From positions 1-61,953 of the forward strand of contig NZ_LGSZ01000020.1 of assembly GCF_001298265.1 (NCBI RefSeq): a DNA stretch of 61,953 nt, read 5' to 3'. A program made the position numbers and the translations under genes. This document shows positions 26,705 to 36,254 of the stretch, piece by piece; position 1 is the first letter of the stretch, and each line of letters begins with the position of its first letter. Source of the DNA: Allobosea vaviloviae. GTDB taxonomy: Bacteria; Pseudomonadota; Alphaproteobacteria; Rhizobiales; Beijerinckiaceae. The notes below the pieces were generated by a model. It was not told the DNA's origin, searched no databases, and saw nothing but the letters and a program-made list of their open reading frames with translations.

Positions 26705-27454
26705 ATGGCGAGCCGGCTGCGACTGGGCGTCAACATCGATCATGTCGCGACGGTGCGGAACGCCCGCGGCGGCGCCCTGCCCGACCCCGTCCGCGCCGCG
26801 CATCTCGCCGTCGCAGCCGGAGCCGACGGCATCACCGCGCATCTGCGCGAAGACCGCCGCCACATCCGCGACGCCGACATGGAACGGCTGGCGGCCGAAC
26901 TGACCAGGCCGCTCAATTTCGAGATGGCGGCGACCGACGAGATGATCGCGCTGGCGGAGCGGCTCAAGCCGCATGCGGCCTGTCTCGTTCCGGAAAAGCG
27001 CGAGGAGCGCACCACCGAAGGCGGGCTCGACGTGGTCGGCCAGGAAGCCGCGCTCGCGCCGGCCATCGCGCGTCTGCGCGCCGCCGGCTGCCGCGTCTCG
27101 CTGTTCATCGAGGCCGATGCGGCGCCGATCCAAATGGCGGCCAAGCTGCGCGCGCCCGTGGTCGAGCTGCATACCGGAAGCTGGTGCGAGGCGGTGGCGG
27201 CTGGCGAACGCGACAGGGCAGACAGCGAATTCCACCGTCTGGCAGAGGGCGCCGCGCTGGCTTCCTCGCTCGGGCTCGAAGTTCATGCCGGCCACGGTCT
27301 CGACTACGACACGGCCAGGCGTCTGGCTGCCGTGCCCGGTTTCGTCGAGTTCAACATCGGGCATTTCCTGATCGGCGAGGCGATCTTCATCGGACTCGAG
27401 GCCGCCATCGGCCGAATGCGCCAGGCGATGGACGAAGGTCGCGCGGCCAAGTAG
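26705..27454 (+). CDS. pdxJ: Pyridoxine 5'-phosphate synthase
   Basis: A 249-residue TIM-barrel enzyme that condenses 3-amino-2-oxopropyl phosphate with deoxyxylulose 5-phosphate to form pyridoxine 5'-phosphate. Signature blocks are [53 protein letters not shown] and HAGHGLDY. The ATG at 26705 has a GAGGGAG 7 bases upstream; the upstream in-frame ATG at 26678 lacks one. It is followed by acpS after nine bases. Confidence 0.95.
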   Translation: MASRLRLGVNIDHVATVRNARGGALPDPVRAAHLAVAAGADGITAHLREDRRHIRDADMERLAAELTRPLNFEMAATDEMIALAERLKPHAACLVPEKREERTTEGGLDVVGQEAALAPAIARLRAAGCRVSLFIEADAAPIQMAAKLRAPVVELHTGSWCEAVAAGERDRADSEFHRLAEGAALASSLGLEVHAGHGLDYDTARRLAAVPGFVEFNIGHFLIGEAIFIGLEAAIGRMRQAMDEGRAAK

Positions 27455-27463
27455 ACCCTGGCC

Positions 27464-27880
27464 ATGATCCTCGGCATCGGCTCCGACCTCTGCGATATCG
27501 ACCGCATCGAGAAATCGCTGGCTCGCTTCGGCGAGCGCTTCACGCATCGCGTCTTCTCGGAGGGCGAGCGCAGCAAATCCGACCGGCGCGCGACCCGGGC
27601 AGCCTCCTATGCGCGGCGTTTCGCGGCCAAGGAGGCCTGCTCGAAGGCGCTCGGCACTGGCCTCCGCGCCGGCGTGTTCTGGCGCGACATGGAGGTGGTC
27701 AATCTTCCCAGCGGCGCGCCGACCATGCGGCTCGCCGGCGGAGCGGCCGAACGGCTGAGGGCGATGACGCCAGCCGGATACGAGGCCATCGTGCATGTCT
27801 CGATGACCGACGACCCGCCGATGGCCCAGGCCTTCGTGGTGATCGAGGCTCGGCTCATTCCGGCGCCACCGTCGCAATGA
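27464..27880 (+). CDS. acpS: Holo-[acyl-carrier-protein] synthase
   Basis: 138 residues. Transfers 4'-phosphopantetheine from CoA to acyl carrier protein. The usual [20 protein letters not shown] start, with the Mg-binding Asp, and the [16 protein letters not shown] helix are intact. It lies nine bases after pdxJ, a conserved pairing. In related genomes lepB usually follows directly; here aqpZ, an MscS gene and a kinase intervene. Confidence 0.95.
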   Translation: MILGIGSDLCDIDRIEKSLARFGERFTHRVFSEGERSKSDRRATRAASYARRFAAKEACSKALGTGLRAGVFWRDMEVVNLPSGAPTMRLAGGAAERLRAMTPAGYEAIVHVSMTDDPPMAQAFVVIEARLIPAPPSQ

Positions 27881-27933
27881 GCCCGTCCGGGACGCGCTTC
27901 CGCCGCCCCGGGATCATGGCGTAGGAGCCGCCC

Positions 27934-28659
27934 TCACTCGGCCGGCGCGGTTCCGACGACCGCGCCGCGCGGCTCCTCGCTGAGCCAGCGATAGACGATG
28001 CCGCCGAGCGCGCCGCCGATCAGCGGCGCCAGCCAGAACAGCCAGAGCTGCTGCAAGGCCCAGCCGCCGACGAAGAGCGCCGGGCCGGTGCTGCGCGCCG
28101 GATTGACCGAGGTGTTGGTCACGGGAATGCTGACGAGGTGGATCAGGCAGAGGCCGAGACCGATCGCCAGCGGGGCGAAGCCTGCCGGCGCCTTGCCGTG
28201 GGTCGCCCCCATGATGATGAAAAGGAACATCATCGTCATGACGATCTCGGTCAGGAAGCCCGCAAAGAGACTGTACTTGCCCGGCGAGTGATCGCCATAG
28301 CCATTCGAGGCGAAGCCCTTGGCGAGATCGAAGCCCGGCGCGCCGCTGGCGATCAGGTAGAGCACGCCGGCAGCAACGATGCCGCCGACCACCTGCGCAA
28401 TGATATAGGGCAGGATCTGGTTCGTCGGGAAGCGCCCGCCAGCCGCGAGACCGACCGTGACGGCCGGGTTGAGATGGCAGCCCGAGATGTGGCCGATGGC
28501 GTAGGCCATGGTGACGACGGTCAGGCCGAAGGCGAGGGAGACGCCGAGCAGACCGATACCGACCTGGGGGAACCCAGCCGCGATGACCGCGCTACCGCAG
28601 CCGGCGAATGTCAGCCAGAAGGTTCCGATCGCCTCGGCAGCGTATTTCTTGGTGTTCAT
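27934..28659 (-). CDS. aqpZ: Aquaporin Z
   Basis: A 241-residue six-helix water channel. Both NPA motifs are present (HLNPAVT at residues 64-66 and SVNPARS at 186-188). The selectivity-filter residues Phe44, His174, Thr183 and Arg189 match the water-selective AqpZ type rather than glycerol facilitators. The start at 28659 has GGGGGGAT upstream; the longer frame is not needed. It is divergent from an MscS-type channel gene, 155 bases apart. Both would respond to osmotic change, so shared control is plausible. Confidence 0.93.
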   Translation of the reverse strand: MNTKKYAAEAIGTFWLTFAGCGSAVIAAGFPQVGIGLLGVSLAFGLTVVTMAYAIGHISGCHLNPAVTVGLAAGGRFPTNQILPYIIAQVVGGIVAAGVLYLIASGAPGFDLAKGFASNGYGDHSPGKYSLFAGFLTEIVMTMMFLFIIMGATHGKAPAGFAPLAIGLGLCLIHLVSIPVTNTSVNPARSTGPALFVGGWALQQLWLFWLAPLIGGALGGIVYRWLSEEPRGAVVGTAPAE

Positions 28660-28814
28660 GCTTATCCCCCCGGATGTCATCGGCGGGATCGTGCACGCCG
28701 TCGAGGTCGCGGTCAATTGCCGCACCGTCGGATTCGTTTGCTGCGGCGCCGGTGAACCTTCGCCGGTCCGTTGCGTTGCAATATGATGCTACCGTCAACT
28801 CGCCCACGAGACGC

Positions 28815-29939
28815 ATGAACCAGACTGCAATCTGGATCGGCAGCACGCTGCTGCTCGTGCCGTCCTGGCTGGCCAGCCTCGTCATCTTCGCCTGCGCCAT
28901 CGCGCTCGCCCTCATCGCCCACCGGACGGTCTTTGCGATCGTGACCCGGCTGGTGGCACGAATGGACCTGTTCTGGCGCTCGCTGGTGTCGCGCACCCGT
29001 GGGCCGACGCGTTTTGCGGTCATCACGGTCGCTTTGGGCTTCGCGGCCAGCGTCTCTCCCCTGACGGTCGAGCAGGCGACGCTGATCCGGCAGTTGCTGC
29101 TGCTCTGCTTCATCGCGCTCGTCGGCTGGATCGCCAAGACGGCGCTGCATATCTGGACGACCGTGTATCTGCGTCGCTTCAAGCTCGACGCAGACGACAA
29201 CCTGCTGGCGCGCAAGCACGTCACCCAGACGCGCATCCTGCGCCGCGTCGGCGACATCATGATCGTCGTCGTCGGCGTCTCGACAATGCTGATGAGCTTC
29301 GACGGCGTCCGGCAATACGGGGTCAGTCTTCTCGCCTCGGCGGGAGCGGCCGGCCTGGTCATCGGCCTGGCGCTGCAGCCGGTGCTGAAGAACATCTTCG
29401 CCGGCATCCAGCTTGCGGTGACACAGCCGATCCGCATCGACGACGCGCTGCTGGTCGAGGGCGAGTGGGGCAATGTCGAGGAGATCACCTCGACCTATGT
29501 CGTCATGCGACTGTGGGACTGGCGCCGGATGATCCTGCCGCTGTCCTATTTCATCGAGAAGCCGTTCCAGAACTGGACGCGCGACAACGCCGCGCTGATT
29601 GGCACGGTGATGCTGTATCTCGACTATGAGGCGCCGATCGATGCGGTGCGGGCCAAGGTCGAGGACATCGCTTCCGCCTCGCCGCTGTGGGACCGGCGCG
29701 TCGTCAGCGTCCAGGTCACGGATTTCCGGCAGTCGACCATGGAAGTCCGCATCCTCGTCAGTGCCGGGACAGCGCCGCGCGCCTTCGACCTGCGCTGCGA
29801 GGTTCGCGAGAAGCTGATGGCCTTCCTGCAGAAGAAGCATCCGCGTGCCCTCCCGCGGTTGCGTGCAGAAGCGCTATCCGAAAACAACGGCGCGCGGCCT
29901 CCGGCACTCGCCGCAGCAGAGGTCGCGACCAGGCAGTAA
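28815..29939 (+). CDS. MscS family mechanosensitive ion channel
   Basis: 374 residues. Several N-terminal helices lead to the pore-lining helix and beta domain of MscS (GVSLLASAGAAGLVIGLALQPVLKNIFAGIQLAV, given here in two motifs: LASAGAAGLVIGLALQPVLK and NIFAGIQLAVTQPIRIDD). The GNVEEITSTYVVMRLWDWRR block follows. It would release solutes on membrane tension. The ATG at 28815 follows a short GAG; the long upstream frame overlaps aqpZ and is rejected. Divergent from aqpZ. Confidence 0.9.
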   Translation: MNQTAIWIGSTLLLVPSWLASLVIFACAIALALIAHRTVFAIVTRLVARMDLFWRSLVSRTRGPTRFAVITVALGFAASVSPLTVEQATLIRQLLLLCFIALVGWIAKTALHIWTTVYLRRFKLDADDNLLARKHVTQTRILRRVGDIMIVVVGVSTMLMSFDGVRQYGVSLLASAGAAGLVIGLALQPVLKNIFAGIQLAVTQPIRIDDALLVEGEWGNVEEITSTYVVMRLWDWRRMILPLSYFIEKPFQNWTRDNAALIGTVMLYLDYEAPIDAVRAKVEDIASASPLWDRRVVSVQVTDFRQSTMEVRILVSAGTAPRAFDLRCEVREKLMAFLQKKHPRALPRLRAEALSENNGARPPALAAAEVATRQ

Positions 29940-29957
29940 GGCAGGACAAAACGGCGG

Positions 29958-30971
29958 TCAGACGGGGAATTCGACTCTCGTCGACACGCCGAGATGCGAC
30001 GTCCGCGAGATGGTGCCGAGCAGCTGCCTGGCCAACGCCTCGATGATGCGGTTGCCGAGACCGTGCCCGGCGGCAGTGCCCTCGGGCATGGCGTCGAGGC
30101 CGATGCCGTCGTCGGCAATGGTGAGGATCGCCGTCATGCCATCACGACGCTCCAGCGTCACCGAGATGCGGCCGGTGCGCCCCTCCGGAAACGCATGCTT
30201 CAGTGAGTTGGTCACGACCTCCGATACGAGCATGGAGAGCGTCGTGAGCTTGCGGATATCGAGGCTGATCGGCAGAACGCTGACGTCGCAGGCGACGCCG
30301 GAAACGCCGCTGGCTTCGATGACGTCGGAACACAGCTCCTCGAGATAGGTCCCGATCGGCAGCTCGACCTGATTGGGATCGTGCAGGCGCCGGTGGATCC
30401 GGGCCATCGTTTCGATGCGACCCCTGGCCTCGTCGATGATCGCCGGGGCGGCCGCTGGATCGGACAGGACACGCCGCCTCGACATGCCCAGCAGGCTCGC
30501 GACAAAGGCCATGTTGTTGGCGACGCGATGCTGCAGTTCCTCGAACATGGTGCGCTGCTGTTCGGCCAACGCGGTGGAGACACCCTTCTCGACCTCGAGC
30601 CGATGCAGCGCCTGGGTCATGGCATGGATCAGGGCGATGTCGACGGTCACGATGAAGACGTAAAACAGCAGTGCGAATCCGCTCTGGAAATCCAGGCCAA
30701 AGCCGTCAGGCGGGATGAACCAGTACCAAGCGGCGAGACCGCAGAGCACGGCGCACAGCGATCCGGCGCGCGTCCCGCAGACGAAGGTGGTCAGGATCAC
30801 CGCCGGGAAAAAGGTCAGAAACGGGTAGCCGGGCGGCAGCGTACCTTCGAGCGCGAAGCGGGCCGCCAACGCACCAACGAAGATGGCGCAGCCAAGGGCC
30901 AGCGACGAGACCGGCCCCAGAGCCGAACGTGCTTGCGACAGGAATGGGATCAAGCGGTCGAAGGACTTCAC
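29958..30971 (-). CDS. Orphan sensor histidine kinase (DUF4118 + HWE/HisKA_2 type)
   Basis: 337 residues. Four membrane helices form a DUF4118-like sensor region (about 20-125, with FFPAVILTTFVCGTRAG). The HisKA_2-type phosphorylation helix follows, with His148 in EELQHRVANNMAF. The ATPase domain has SEVVTNSLKHAFPEG and ADDGIGL. Kinases of this subfamily are common in Rhizobiales and often act without a neighbouring response regulator, as here. It converges with the MscS gene, 18 bases apart. The stimulus is unknown. Confidence 0.9.
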   Translation of the reverse strand: MKSFDRLIPFLSQARSALGPVSSLALGCAIFVGALAARFALEGTLPPGYPFLTFFPAVILTTFVCGTRAGSLCAVLCGLAAWYWFIPPDGFGLDFQSGFALLFYVFIVTVDIALIHAMTQALHRLEVEKGVSTALAEQQRTMFEELQHRVANNMAFVASLLGMSRRRVLSDPAAAPAIIDEARGRIETMARIHRRLHDPNQVELPIGTYLEELCSDVIEASGVSGVACDVSVLPISLDIRKLTTLSMLVSEVVTNSLKHAFPEGRTGRISVTLERRDGMTAILTIADDGIGLDAMPEGTAAGHGLGNRIIEALARQLLGTISRTSHLGVSTRVEFPV

Positions 30972-31192
30972 AGTGACCTATTGGGACGATCGGTGGATGT
31001 CGGCGTGCGTTGCCGGGGGGCAGGGCGACGATACGCTGTCCTAATGCGCTTTTGCGCCAGGTCTATGTGAAATCATGCATGCGGGCGAAAAGGCGCCTGC
31101 AAACGCGCAACGCCGTATCGGACGCGCGCCGTTGTCTGTGAAGCGACATTCCGCTAGACCGCGCGCTGGACCATCGTCCCAGGAGCGCCCGC

Positions 31193-31966
31193 GTGGCCAA
31201 CGACGTCGAAGCCAAGACCAAGAGCAAAGCGGCCAAAGACGAAGGCGGCGTCCTCGAGACGATCAAGGTGGTCGTCCAGGCGCTGCTGATCGCGCTGGTG
31301 ATCCGGACCTTGCTGTTCCAGCCCTTCAACATCCCCTCGGGATCGCTGATCCCGACGCTGCTGATCGGCGACTATCTGTTCGTCTCGAAATACACCTATG
31401 GCTATTCCAAGCACTCGATACCGCTGAGCCCGCCGCTGTTCTCAGGAAGAGTCTGGGCCGCCGAGCCAAAGCGCGGCGACATCGCCGTGTTCAAGCTTCC
31501 GACCGACAACTCGACCGATTACATCAAGCGCGTCATCGGCCTGCCGGGCGAGCGCATCCAGATGATCGACGGCATCCTGCACATCAACAACGTCCCGGTG
31601 AAGCGCGAGCGCATCGCCGACTTCGTCACCACCGACAACTGGGGCCGCAGCACGCCCGCGATCCAGTATCGCGAGACCCTGCCCAACGGCGTGTCCCACC
31701 AGATCATCGAGCGCGAGGGTGACACCGGCAGCTTCGACAACACGCCGGTCTACGTCGTGCCGCCCGGTCATTTCTTCATGATGGGCGACAACCGCGACAA
31801 TTCGCTCGATTCGCGCGACCGCAGCGTCGGCTTCGTGCCGTTCGAGAATTTCGTCGGCCGCGCCGAGATCATCTTCTTCTCGATCGAGGACGGCGCCTCG
31901 GCCTGGAAGATCTGGGAATGGCCCTGGACGGTTCGCTGGGACCGCCTGTTCAGCGGCATCAAGTGA
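31193..31966 (+). CDS. lepB: Signal peptidase I
   Basis: A 257-residue inner-membrane protease that removes signal peptides. One N-terminal helix (VVVQALLIALVIRTLLF) precedes the catalytic Ser51 in PSGSLIPTLLIGD; the general-base Lys112 lies in DYIKRVIGLPGER. MMGDNRDNSLDSR completes the signature. The GTG start has AGGAG 7 bases upstream. Its stop overlaps the GTG of rnc (GTGA). Confidence 0.95.
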   Translation: MANDVEAKTKSKAAKDEGGVLETIKVVVQALLIALVIRTLLFQPFNIPSGSLIPTLLIGDYLFVSKYTYGYSKHSIPLSPPLFSGRVWAAEPKRGDIAVFKLPTDNSTDYIKRVIGLPGERIQMIDGILHINNVPVKRERIADFVTTDNWGRSTPAIQYRETLPNGVSHQIIEREGDTGSFDNTPVYVVPPGHFFMMGDNRDNSLDSRDRSVGFVPFENFVGRAEIIFFSIEDGASAWKIWEWPWTVRWDRLFSGIK

Positions 31967-32694
31967 GCAAGGCAGGCGACACCGGGCGCAAGGCCCCGGA
32001 CACCGTCCGCCTGCAAGAGACGCTCGGGCATGTCTTCGCCGATCAGCGGCTGCTGACCACCGCCCTGACCCATATGAGCGCGGAGGGTCCGCGGCTGGAG
32101 AGCTATCAGCGGCTGGAGTTCCTCGGCGACCGCGTGCTCGGCCTGAGCGTCGCCGACATGCTGTTTGCGCGCTACCCTCAGGCGGAGGAAGGCGACATGT
32201 CGCGACGCCTGGCCGACCTCGTCCGCAAGGAGACCTGTGCCGACGTCGCGCTCGCCTGGAATCTGGGCGCGTTCATGCGGCTGGGCGACGGCGAAATCCT
32301 CGCCGGCGCGCGCAAGAACAAGGCGATCCTGGCCGATGCCTGCGAGGCGATCATCGGCGCGGTCTTCATCGACGGCGGCTACGAGGCGGCCCGCGGGCTG
32401 GTCGAGCGTGCCTTCGGCGAGCGGCTGCTGAAGCCCGTGCGCCCGTTGCGCGACGCCAAGACGGCGCTGCAGGAATGGGCGCAGGGCCAGGGCTACCAGA
32501 CACCGACCTATACCGAGCGTGGCCGCTCGGGCCCCGATCATGCTCCGGTGTTCCGCGTCGCGGCCCGCATCAATGGGCTGACTGATGCCGAGGCGCAGGG
32601 CACCTCGAAGCGGCTGGCCGAACAGGCCGCCGCGGAAGCCTTTCTGCGGCGCGAAGGCCTGTGGAGCGAAACGATGGAGAGCGACCATGGCTGA
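31963..32694 (+). CDS. rnc: Ribonuclease III
   Basis: A 243-residue double-strand-specific endoribonuclease for rRNA and mRNA processing. The signature YQRLEFLGDRVLGLSVADML (about residues 46-65) and the second acidic cluster (ADACEAIIGAVFIDGGY) are intact. A dsRNA-binding domain ends the protein (TALQEWAQGQG, then TSKRLAEQAAAEAFL). It starts at the GTG overlapping the lepB stop and overlaps era by eight bases, so the three genes are translationally coupled. Confidence 0.95.
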   Translation: MSKAGDTGRKAPDTVRLQETLGHVFADQRLLTTALTHMSAEGPRLESYQRLEFLGDRVLGLSVADMLFARYPQAEEGDMSRRLADLVRKETCADVALAWNLGAFMRLGDGEILAGARKNKAILADACEAIIGAVFIDGGYEAARGLVERAFGERLLKPVRPLRDAKTALQEWAQGQGYQTPTYTERGRSGPDHAPVFRVAARINGLTDAEAQGTSKRLAEQAAAEAFLRREGLWSETMESDHG

Positions 32695-33616
32695 TGCAGA
32701 GACAGGCGGCGAACCCAAGCGGCCGAGCCGTTGCGGCTTCGTCGCGCTGATCGGCGCACCCAACGCCGGCAAGTCGACGCTGCTCAACCAGCTCGTCGGC
32801 GCCAAGGTCTCGATCGTCTCGCGCAAGGTGCAGACGACGCGGACGCAGGTGCGCGGCATCGCGCTGTCGGGGCCGGCGCAGGTGATCTTCGTCGATACGC
32901 CCGGCATCTTCGCGCCCAAGCGCCGGCTCGACCGCGCCATGGTGACGAGCGCCTGGGGCGGCGCCACCGATGCCGACCTGATCGGCGTGCTGATCGATGT
33001 CGAGCGCTTCGACAACGAGGAGAACACCCGCCTGCTGGAGAAGCTCGCCGAGCTGAAACAGCCGAAGTTCCTGATCCTCAACAAGATCGACATCGTCGCG
33101 AAGGAGAAGCTGCTCGAGATCACCACCAAGGTGAACCAGCAGGGCACGTTCGAGGCGACCTTCATGATCGCGGCTTTGACCGGCTACGGGGTCAAGGACA
33201 TCATGACATGGCTGGAAACCCGCCTGCCCTACGGGCCCTGGCTCTATCCGGAGGACCAGATCTCGGATGCGCCGCTGCGTTTCCTCGCCGCCGAGATCAC
33301 CCGCGAGAAGATCTTCGAGCGGCTGCATGACGAACTGCCCTATCGCTCGACCGTCGAGACCGAGCAGTGGCAGGAGCGGCCCGACGGCTCGGTCCGGATC
33401 GAGCAGACGATCTATGTGGAGCGTGAGGGCCAGCGCAAGATCGTGCTCGGCGAAGGCGGCCAGACGATCAAGGCGATCGGCCAGAAGGCCCGCATCGAGA
33501 TCGCGGAGGCGGCCGAGGCCAAGGTCCATCTCTTCCTGTTCGTGAAGGTGCGCGAGAACTGGAGCGATGACCCAGCACGCTATCGCGAGATGGGGCTGGA
33601 GTTCCCGAAGGGGTGA
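32687..33616 (+). CDS. era: GTPase Era
   Basis: A 309-residue GTP-binding protein that helps mature 16S rRNA and the 30S subunit. GTPase motifs are G1 [10 protein letters not shown]3 DTPG and G4 NKID; the C-terminal KH domain contains [19 protein letters not shown]. The ATG at 32687 lies inside the last codons of rnc. A class A palindromic repeat follows the stop after a few bases. Confidence 0.95.
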   Translation: MADAETGGEPKRPSRCGFVALIGAPNAGKSTLLNQLVGAKVSIVSRKVQTTRTQVRGIALSGPAQVIFVDTPGIFAPKRRLDRAMVTSAWGGATDADLIGVLIDVERFDNEENTRLLEKLAELKQPKFLILNKIDIVAKEKLLEITTKVNQQGTFEATFMIAALTGYGVKDIMTWLETRLPYGPWLYPEDQISDAPLRFLAAEITREKIFERLHDELPYRSTVETEQWQERPDGSVRIEQTIYVEREGQRKIVLGEGGQTIKAIGQKARIEIAEAAEAKVHLFLFVKVRENWSDDPARYREMGLEFPKG

Positions 33617-33628
33617 GCGCGGCCACTT

Positions 33629-33720
33629 CGTCATGCTCGGGCTTGACCCGAGCATCTCCGGCCGATGCGAACCTTCCAGGAGATTCTCGGGTCTGCGCTT
33701 CGCTGCGCCCGAGAATGACG
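33629..33720. repeat. Palindromic intergenic repeat, class A (copy 2)
   Basis: CGTCATGCTCGGGCTTGACC / CCCGAGCATCTC, then GAGATTCTCGGGTCTGCGCT, the CTTCGCTGCGCCCGAG module and GAATGACG. Same plan and almost the same sequence as the copies at 35561 and 61001. It lies between era and pyrE. Confidence 0.88.
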
Positions 33721-33800
33721 CCGGGCGCTTGTCATCTCTTGCACCTGGCCGCGATCCAACGCAAAGACGCCGCCGACCGATTTGCGCGCAGGAGCCAACC

Positions 33801-34385
33801 ATGACCGACGACGAGGTTCTTTCCGAATTCCGCGAGGCCGGCGCGCTGCTCGAGGGCCATTTCATCCTGTCCTCGGGGCGTCGCAGCGCCGTCTTCCTGC
33901 AGAAGATGTTCGTCTTCCAGGACCCGGTGCGGACCGAGCGGCTGTGCAAGGCGCTCGCAGCCAAGATCGAGGCCCGGTTCGGCAAGATCGACTATGTCGT
34001 GTCGCCGGCCATCGGCGGCATCGTGCCGGGCTACGAGACCGCCCGCCATCTCAAGGCCAAGGCCGTTTTCGTCGAGCGCGAGGGCGGGACGTTCAAGCTA
34101 CGCCGCGGTTTCGTACTGCCGGCGGGGGCGCGCTGCGTCATCATCGAGGACATCATCACGACGGGCCTGTCGCTGCGCGAATGCCGGGATTCGGTGATGG
34201 ATGAGCCTGGAACCATCGTCGGAGCCGCCTGCCTGATCGACCGCTCGGCCGGGCGCGCCGAGCTCGGCATGGATCTGGTCAGCCTGATGGATTATGATGT
34301 CCCCGATTATGCGCCCGATGCATTGCCGCCGGAACTCGCCGCGATCCCGGCGATCAAGCCGGGCAGCCGGGGCCTGAGCGCCTGA
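33801..34385 (+). CDS. pyrE: Orotate phosphoribosyltransferase
   Basis: 194 residues. Joins orotate to PRPP to make OMP in pyrimidine synthesis. The PRPP-binding loop [16 protein letters not shown], the front [20 protein letters not shown] and [16 protein letters not shown] are all present. The ATG at 33801 has AGGAG 7 bases upstream. In relatives pyrE usually sits next to rsh or pdxJ; here it follows era. Confidence 0.95.
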   Translation: MTDDEVLSEFREAGALLEGHFILSSGRRSAVFLQKMFVFQDPVRTERLCKALAAKIEARFGKIDYVVSPAIGGIVPGYETARHLKAKAVFVEREGGTFKLRRGFVLPAGARCVIIEDIITTGLSLRECRDSVMDEPGTIVGAACLIDRSAGRAELGMDLVSLMDYDVPDYAPDALPPELAAIPAIKPGSRGLSA

Positions 34386-34525
34386 AACCGGATGATTTGC
34401 CGACCGGGGCGAGAGGTCACTGCCGGAGGCCGCCCCTCTCTGACATTTGATTGCGAACCAACACCGTTAGACCGCGTTTCGATTGCATCGCACCTATTCG
34501 AATTGATTCATCCGGAGTGATTTCC

Positions 34526-35161
34526 ATGGCGGCCGACCCGCGCATCGCGCTTTTCATCGATGGCGCCAATCTCTATGCAACCGCGAAGCAGCTCGGCTTC
34601 GACATGGATTATCGTCGGCTGCTGCGCGAATTCCAGGGTCGCGGCAACCTGATCCGGGCCTTCTATTTCACCACGCTGGTCGAGAGCGAGGAGTATTCCT
34701 CGATCCGGCCGCTGGTCGATTGGCTCGACTACAACGGCTACCGCGTCATCACGAAGGCCGCCAAGGAGTTCACCGACGCCACGGGCCGTCGGCGGATCAA
34801 GGGCAACATGGACATCGAGCTCGCCATCGAGATGCTCGAACTCGCGCCGCACCTCGACCAGATCTATCTGTTCTCAGGCGATGGCGATTTCCGGCCACTG
34901 GTCGAGGCCGTGCAGCGCAAGGGCGTCAAGGTCTCGGTCGTCTCCACCGTCTCGACCAGCCCGCCGATGGTCGCCGACGATCTGCGCCGGCAATGCGACG
35001 AGTTCATCGATCTGGCGCAACTGATGCAAAAGATCGGCCGCGACCCCTCCGAGCGCAATGCCCGCAGCGTCGGCGCGCCGGGCGCTCCGGGGACGCCGGG
35101 CAATCCCGGGCTGGAGCGGCGCTACGGCATCCGCCAGGGCGACGAGACGGTCGAGGGGTAA
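34526..35161 (+). CDS. NYN domain protein (LabA/DUF88-like)
   Basis: 211 residues. A PIN-like NYN nuclease-fold protein: the first acidic site in ALFIDGANLYATAK, a second in GNMDIELAIEMLELAP and the third in IYLFSGDGDFRPLVEAV. Acidic residues at these points suggest metal-dependent RNase activity. The C-terminal tail is Gly/Pro-rich (GAPGAPGTPGNPG). Rhizobial relatives sit near smpB, dapA and rpoZ, as here. The target RNA is unknown. The ATG has GGAG 8 bases upstream. Confidence 0.9.
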   Translation: MAADPRIALFIDGANLYATAKQLGFDMDYRRLLREFQGRGNLIRAFYFTTLVESEEYSSIRPLVDWLDYNGYRVITKAAKEFTDATGRRRIKGNMDIELAIEMLELAPHLDQIYLFSGDGDFRPLVEAVQRKGVKVSVVSTVSTSPPMVADDLRRQCDEFIDLAQLMQKIGRDPSERNARSVGAPGAPGTPGNPGLERRYGIRQGDETVEG

Positions 35162-35712
35162 GGCGCACCGAAAGCCCCGGCCGGCTGGACGCCGCGGGTT
35201 TTCGGGCTCTACGAGGCGAATCCGAGGGGATGCGCGGGACGAAGTGGCGTCGCAGTCGACGGCTGCGTGCCGATGTCGATGTCGAAGTCGAGATGTCGAA
35301 GCAGCGCCGTCAGCCGCCGCCTCGCCCCGCGCGCGATTCTCTGGGGCCCGTCGTCATTGGGAGTCCGGCGAGGACCCGGGCCTGCCTGTTTCAGCCCGGA
35401 TGACGAACGGCGCCTCCATGACGCCGGCCCGCAACGGCCGGACGCCATGAACACCGCAACCCCGCCCGGCCGCACGATGCCTCGCGACAGCCCCCTTGGT
35501 CGGGCGGAGCGAGCGCAGGATAGGGGCGGGTTCGGGGCGCGGGGATAAGATTGTCCGCGCCGTCATGCTCGGGCTTGACCCGAGCATCTCAGGACGAGAA
35601 GCCTCCGGCGCCTCACCCGGCCGGAGATTCTCGGGTCTGCGCTGCGCTCCGCCCGAGAATGACGGGCTCTTCCCCTCTTCCCTTCTCCCCTCGCGGGAGA
35701 AGGGAACGTTAC
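35162..35712. other. 551-base intergenic region with repeats, no gene seen
   Basis: Between the NYN gene and the smpB stop. The first 400 bases hold only short shadow frames and no clear RNA gene. The rest holds a class A palindromic repeat (35561-35666) and a hairpin formed by CCCTTCTCCC and GGGAGAAGGG (about 35683-35705), which could terminate the leftward smpB transcript. Confidence 0.6.
35561..35666. repeat. Palindromic intergenic repeat, class A (copy 3)
   Basis: CGTCATGCTCGGGCTTGACC / CCCGAGCATCTC, a variable loop containing GCCTCCGGCGCC, then GGAGATTCTCGGGTCTGCGC, TGCGCTCCGCCCGAGA and ATGACG. Same family as the copies at 20257, 33629 and 61001. Confidence 0.88.
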
Positions 35713-36186
35713 TCACGCACCGCCCTTCAAGATCCTGGCCTTGTCGCGGTTCCAGTCGCGGTTCTTTTCGGTTTCGCGCTTGTCGTGGAGCTTCTTGCCG
35801 CGGCCGAGGCCGAGCTCGACCTTGGCCCTGCCCTTGTCGTTGAAATAGACCTTGAGCGGGATCACCGTGTAGCCGTCGCGCTGGATGGCGCCCATCAGCT
35901 TGTTGATCTGGCGGCGATGCAGCAGCAGCTTGCGGGGCCGCTTGACGTCATGGTTGAAGCGGTTGGCCTCGAGATATTCCGGGATATGGGCGTTGAAGAG
36001 GAAGAGTTCGGTGCCCATCGGCCCGGCATAGCTCTCGCCGATCGTGGCGCGGCCGCCGCGCAGCGACTTGATCTCGGTGCCCTGCAAGGCGATGCCGGCC
36101 TCCAGCGTCTCCATGATCTCGTAGTTGTAGCGCGCCTTGCGGTTGTCCGCGGCGAGCCTGAAGCGTTCGGGGTCGAGCTTGCTCAT
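35713..36186 (-). CDS. smpB: SsrA-binding protein SmpB
   Basis: 157 residues. Binds tmRNA and brings it to stalled ribosomes. Typical blocks are [65 protein letters not shown] and the basic tail [20 protein letters not shown]. The ATG at 36186 with AGGA upstream is preferred to the GTG one codon earlier. It follows dapA on the same strand, as in many Rhizobiales. Confidence 0.95.
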   Translation of the reverse strand: MSKLDPERFRLAADNRKARYNYEIMETLEAGIALQGTEIKSLRGGRATIGESYAGPMGTELFLFNAHIPEYLEANRFNHDVKRPRKLLLHRRQINKLMGAIQRDGYTVIPLKVYFNDKGRAKVELGLGRGKKLHDKRETEKNRDWNRDKARILKGGA

Positions 36187-36254
36187 CACATCCTGCCCGC
36201 GGTCCGGGCTCCCTGGCGTCGACCGGGAGGCCCGAACGAACGCAGCATCCTTAT

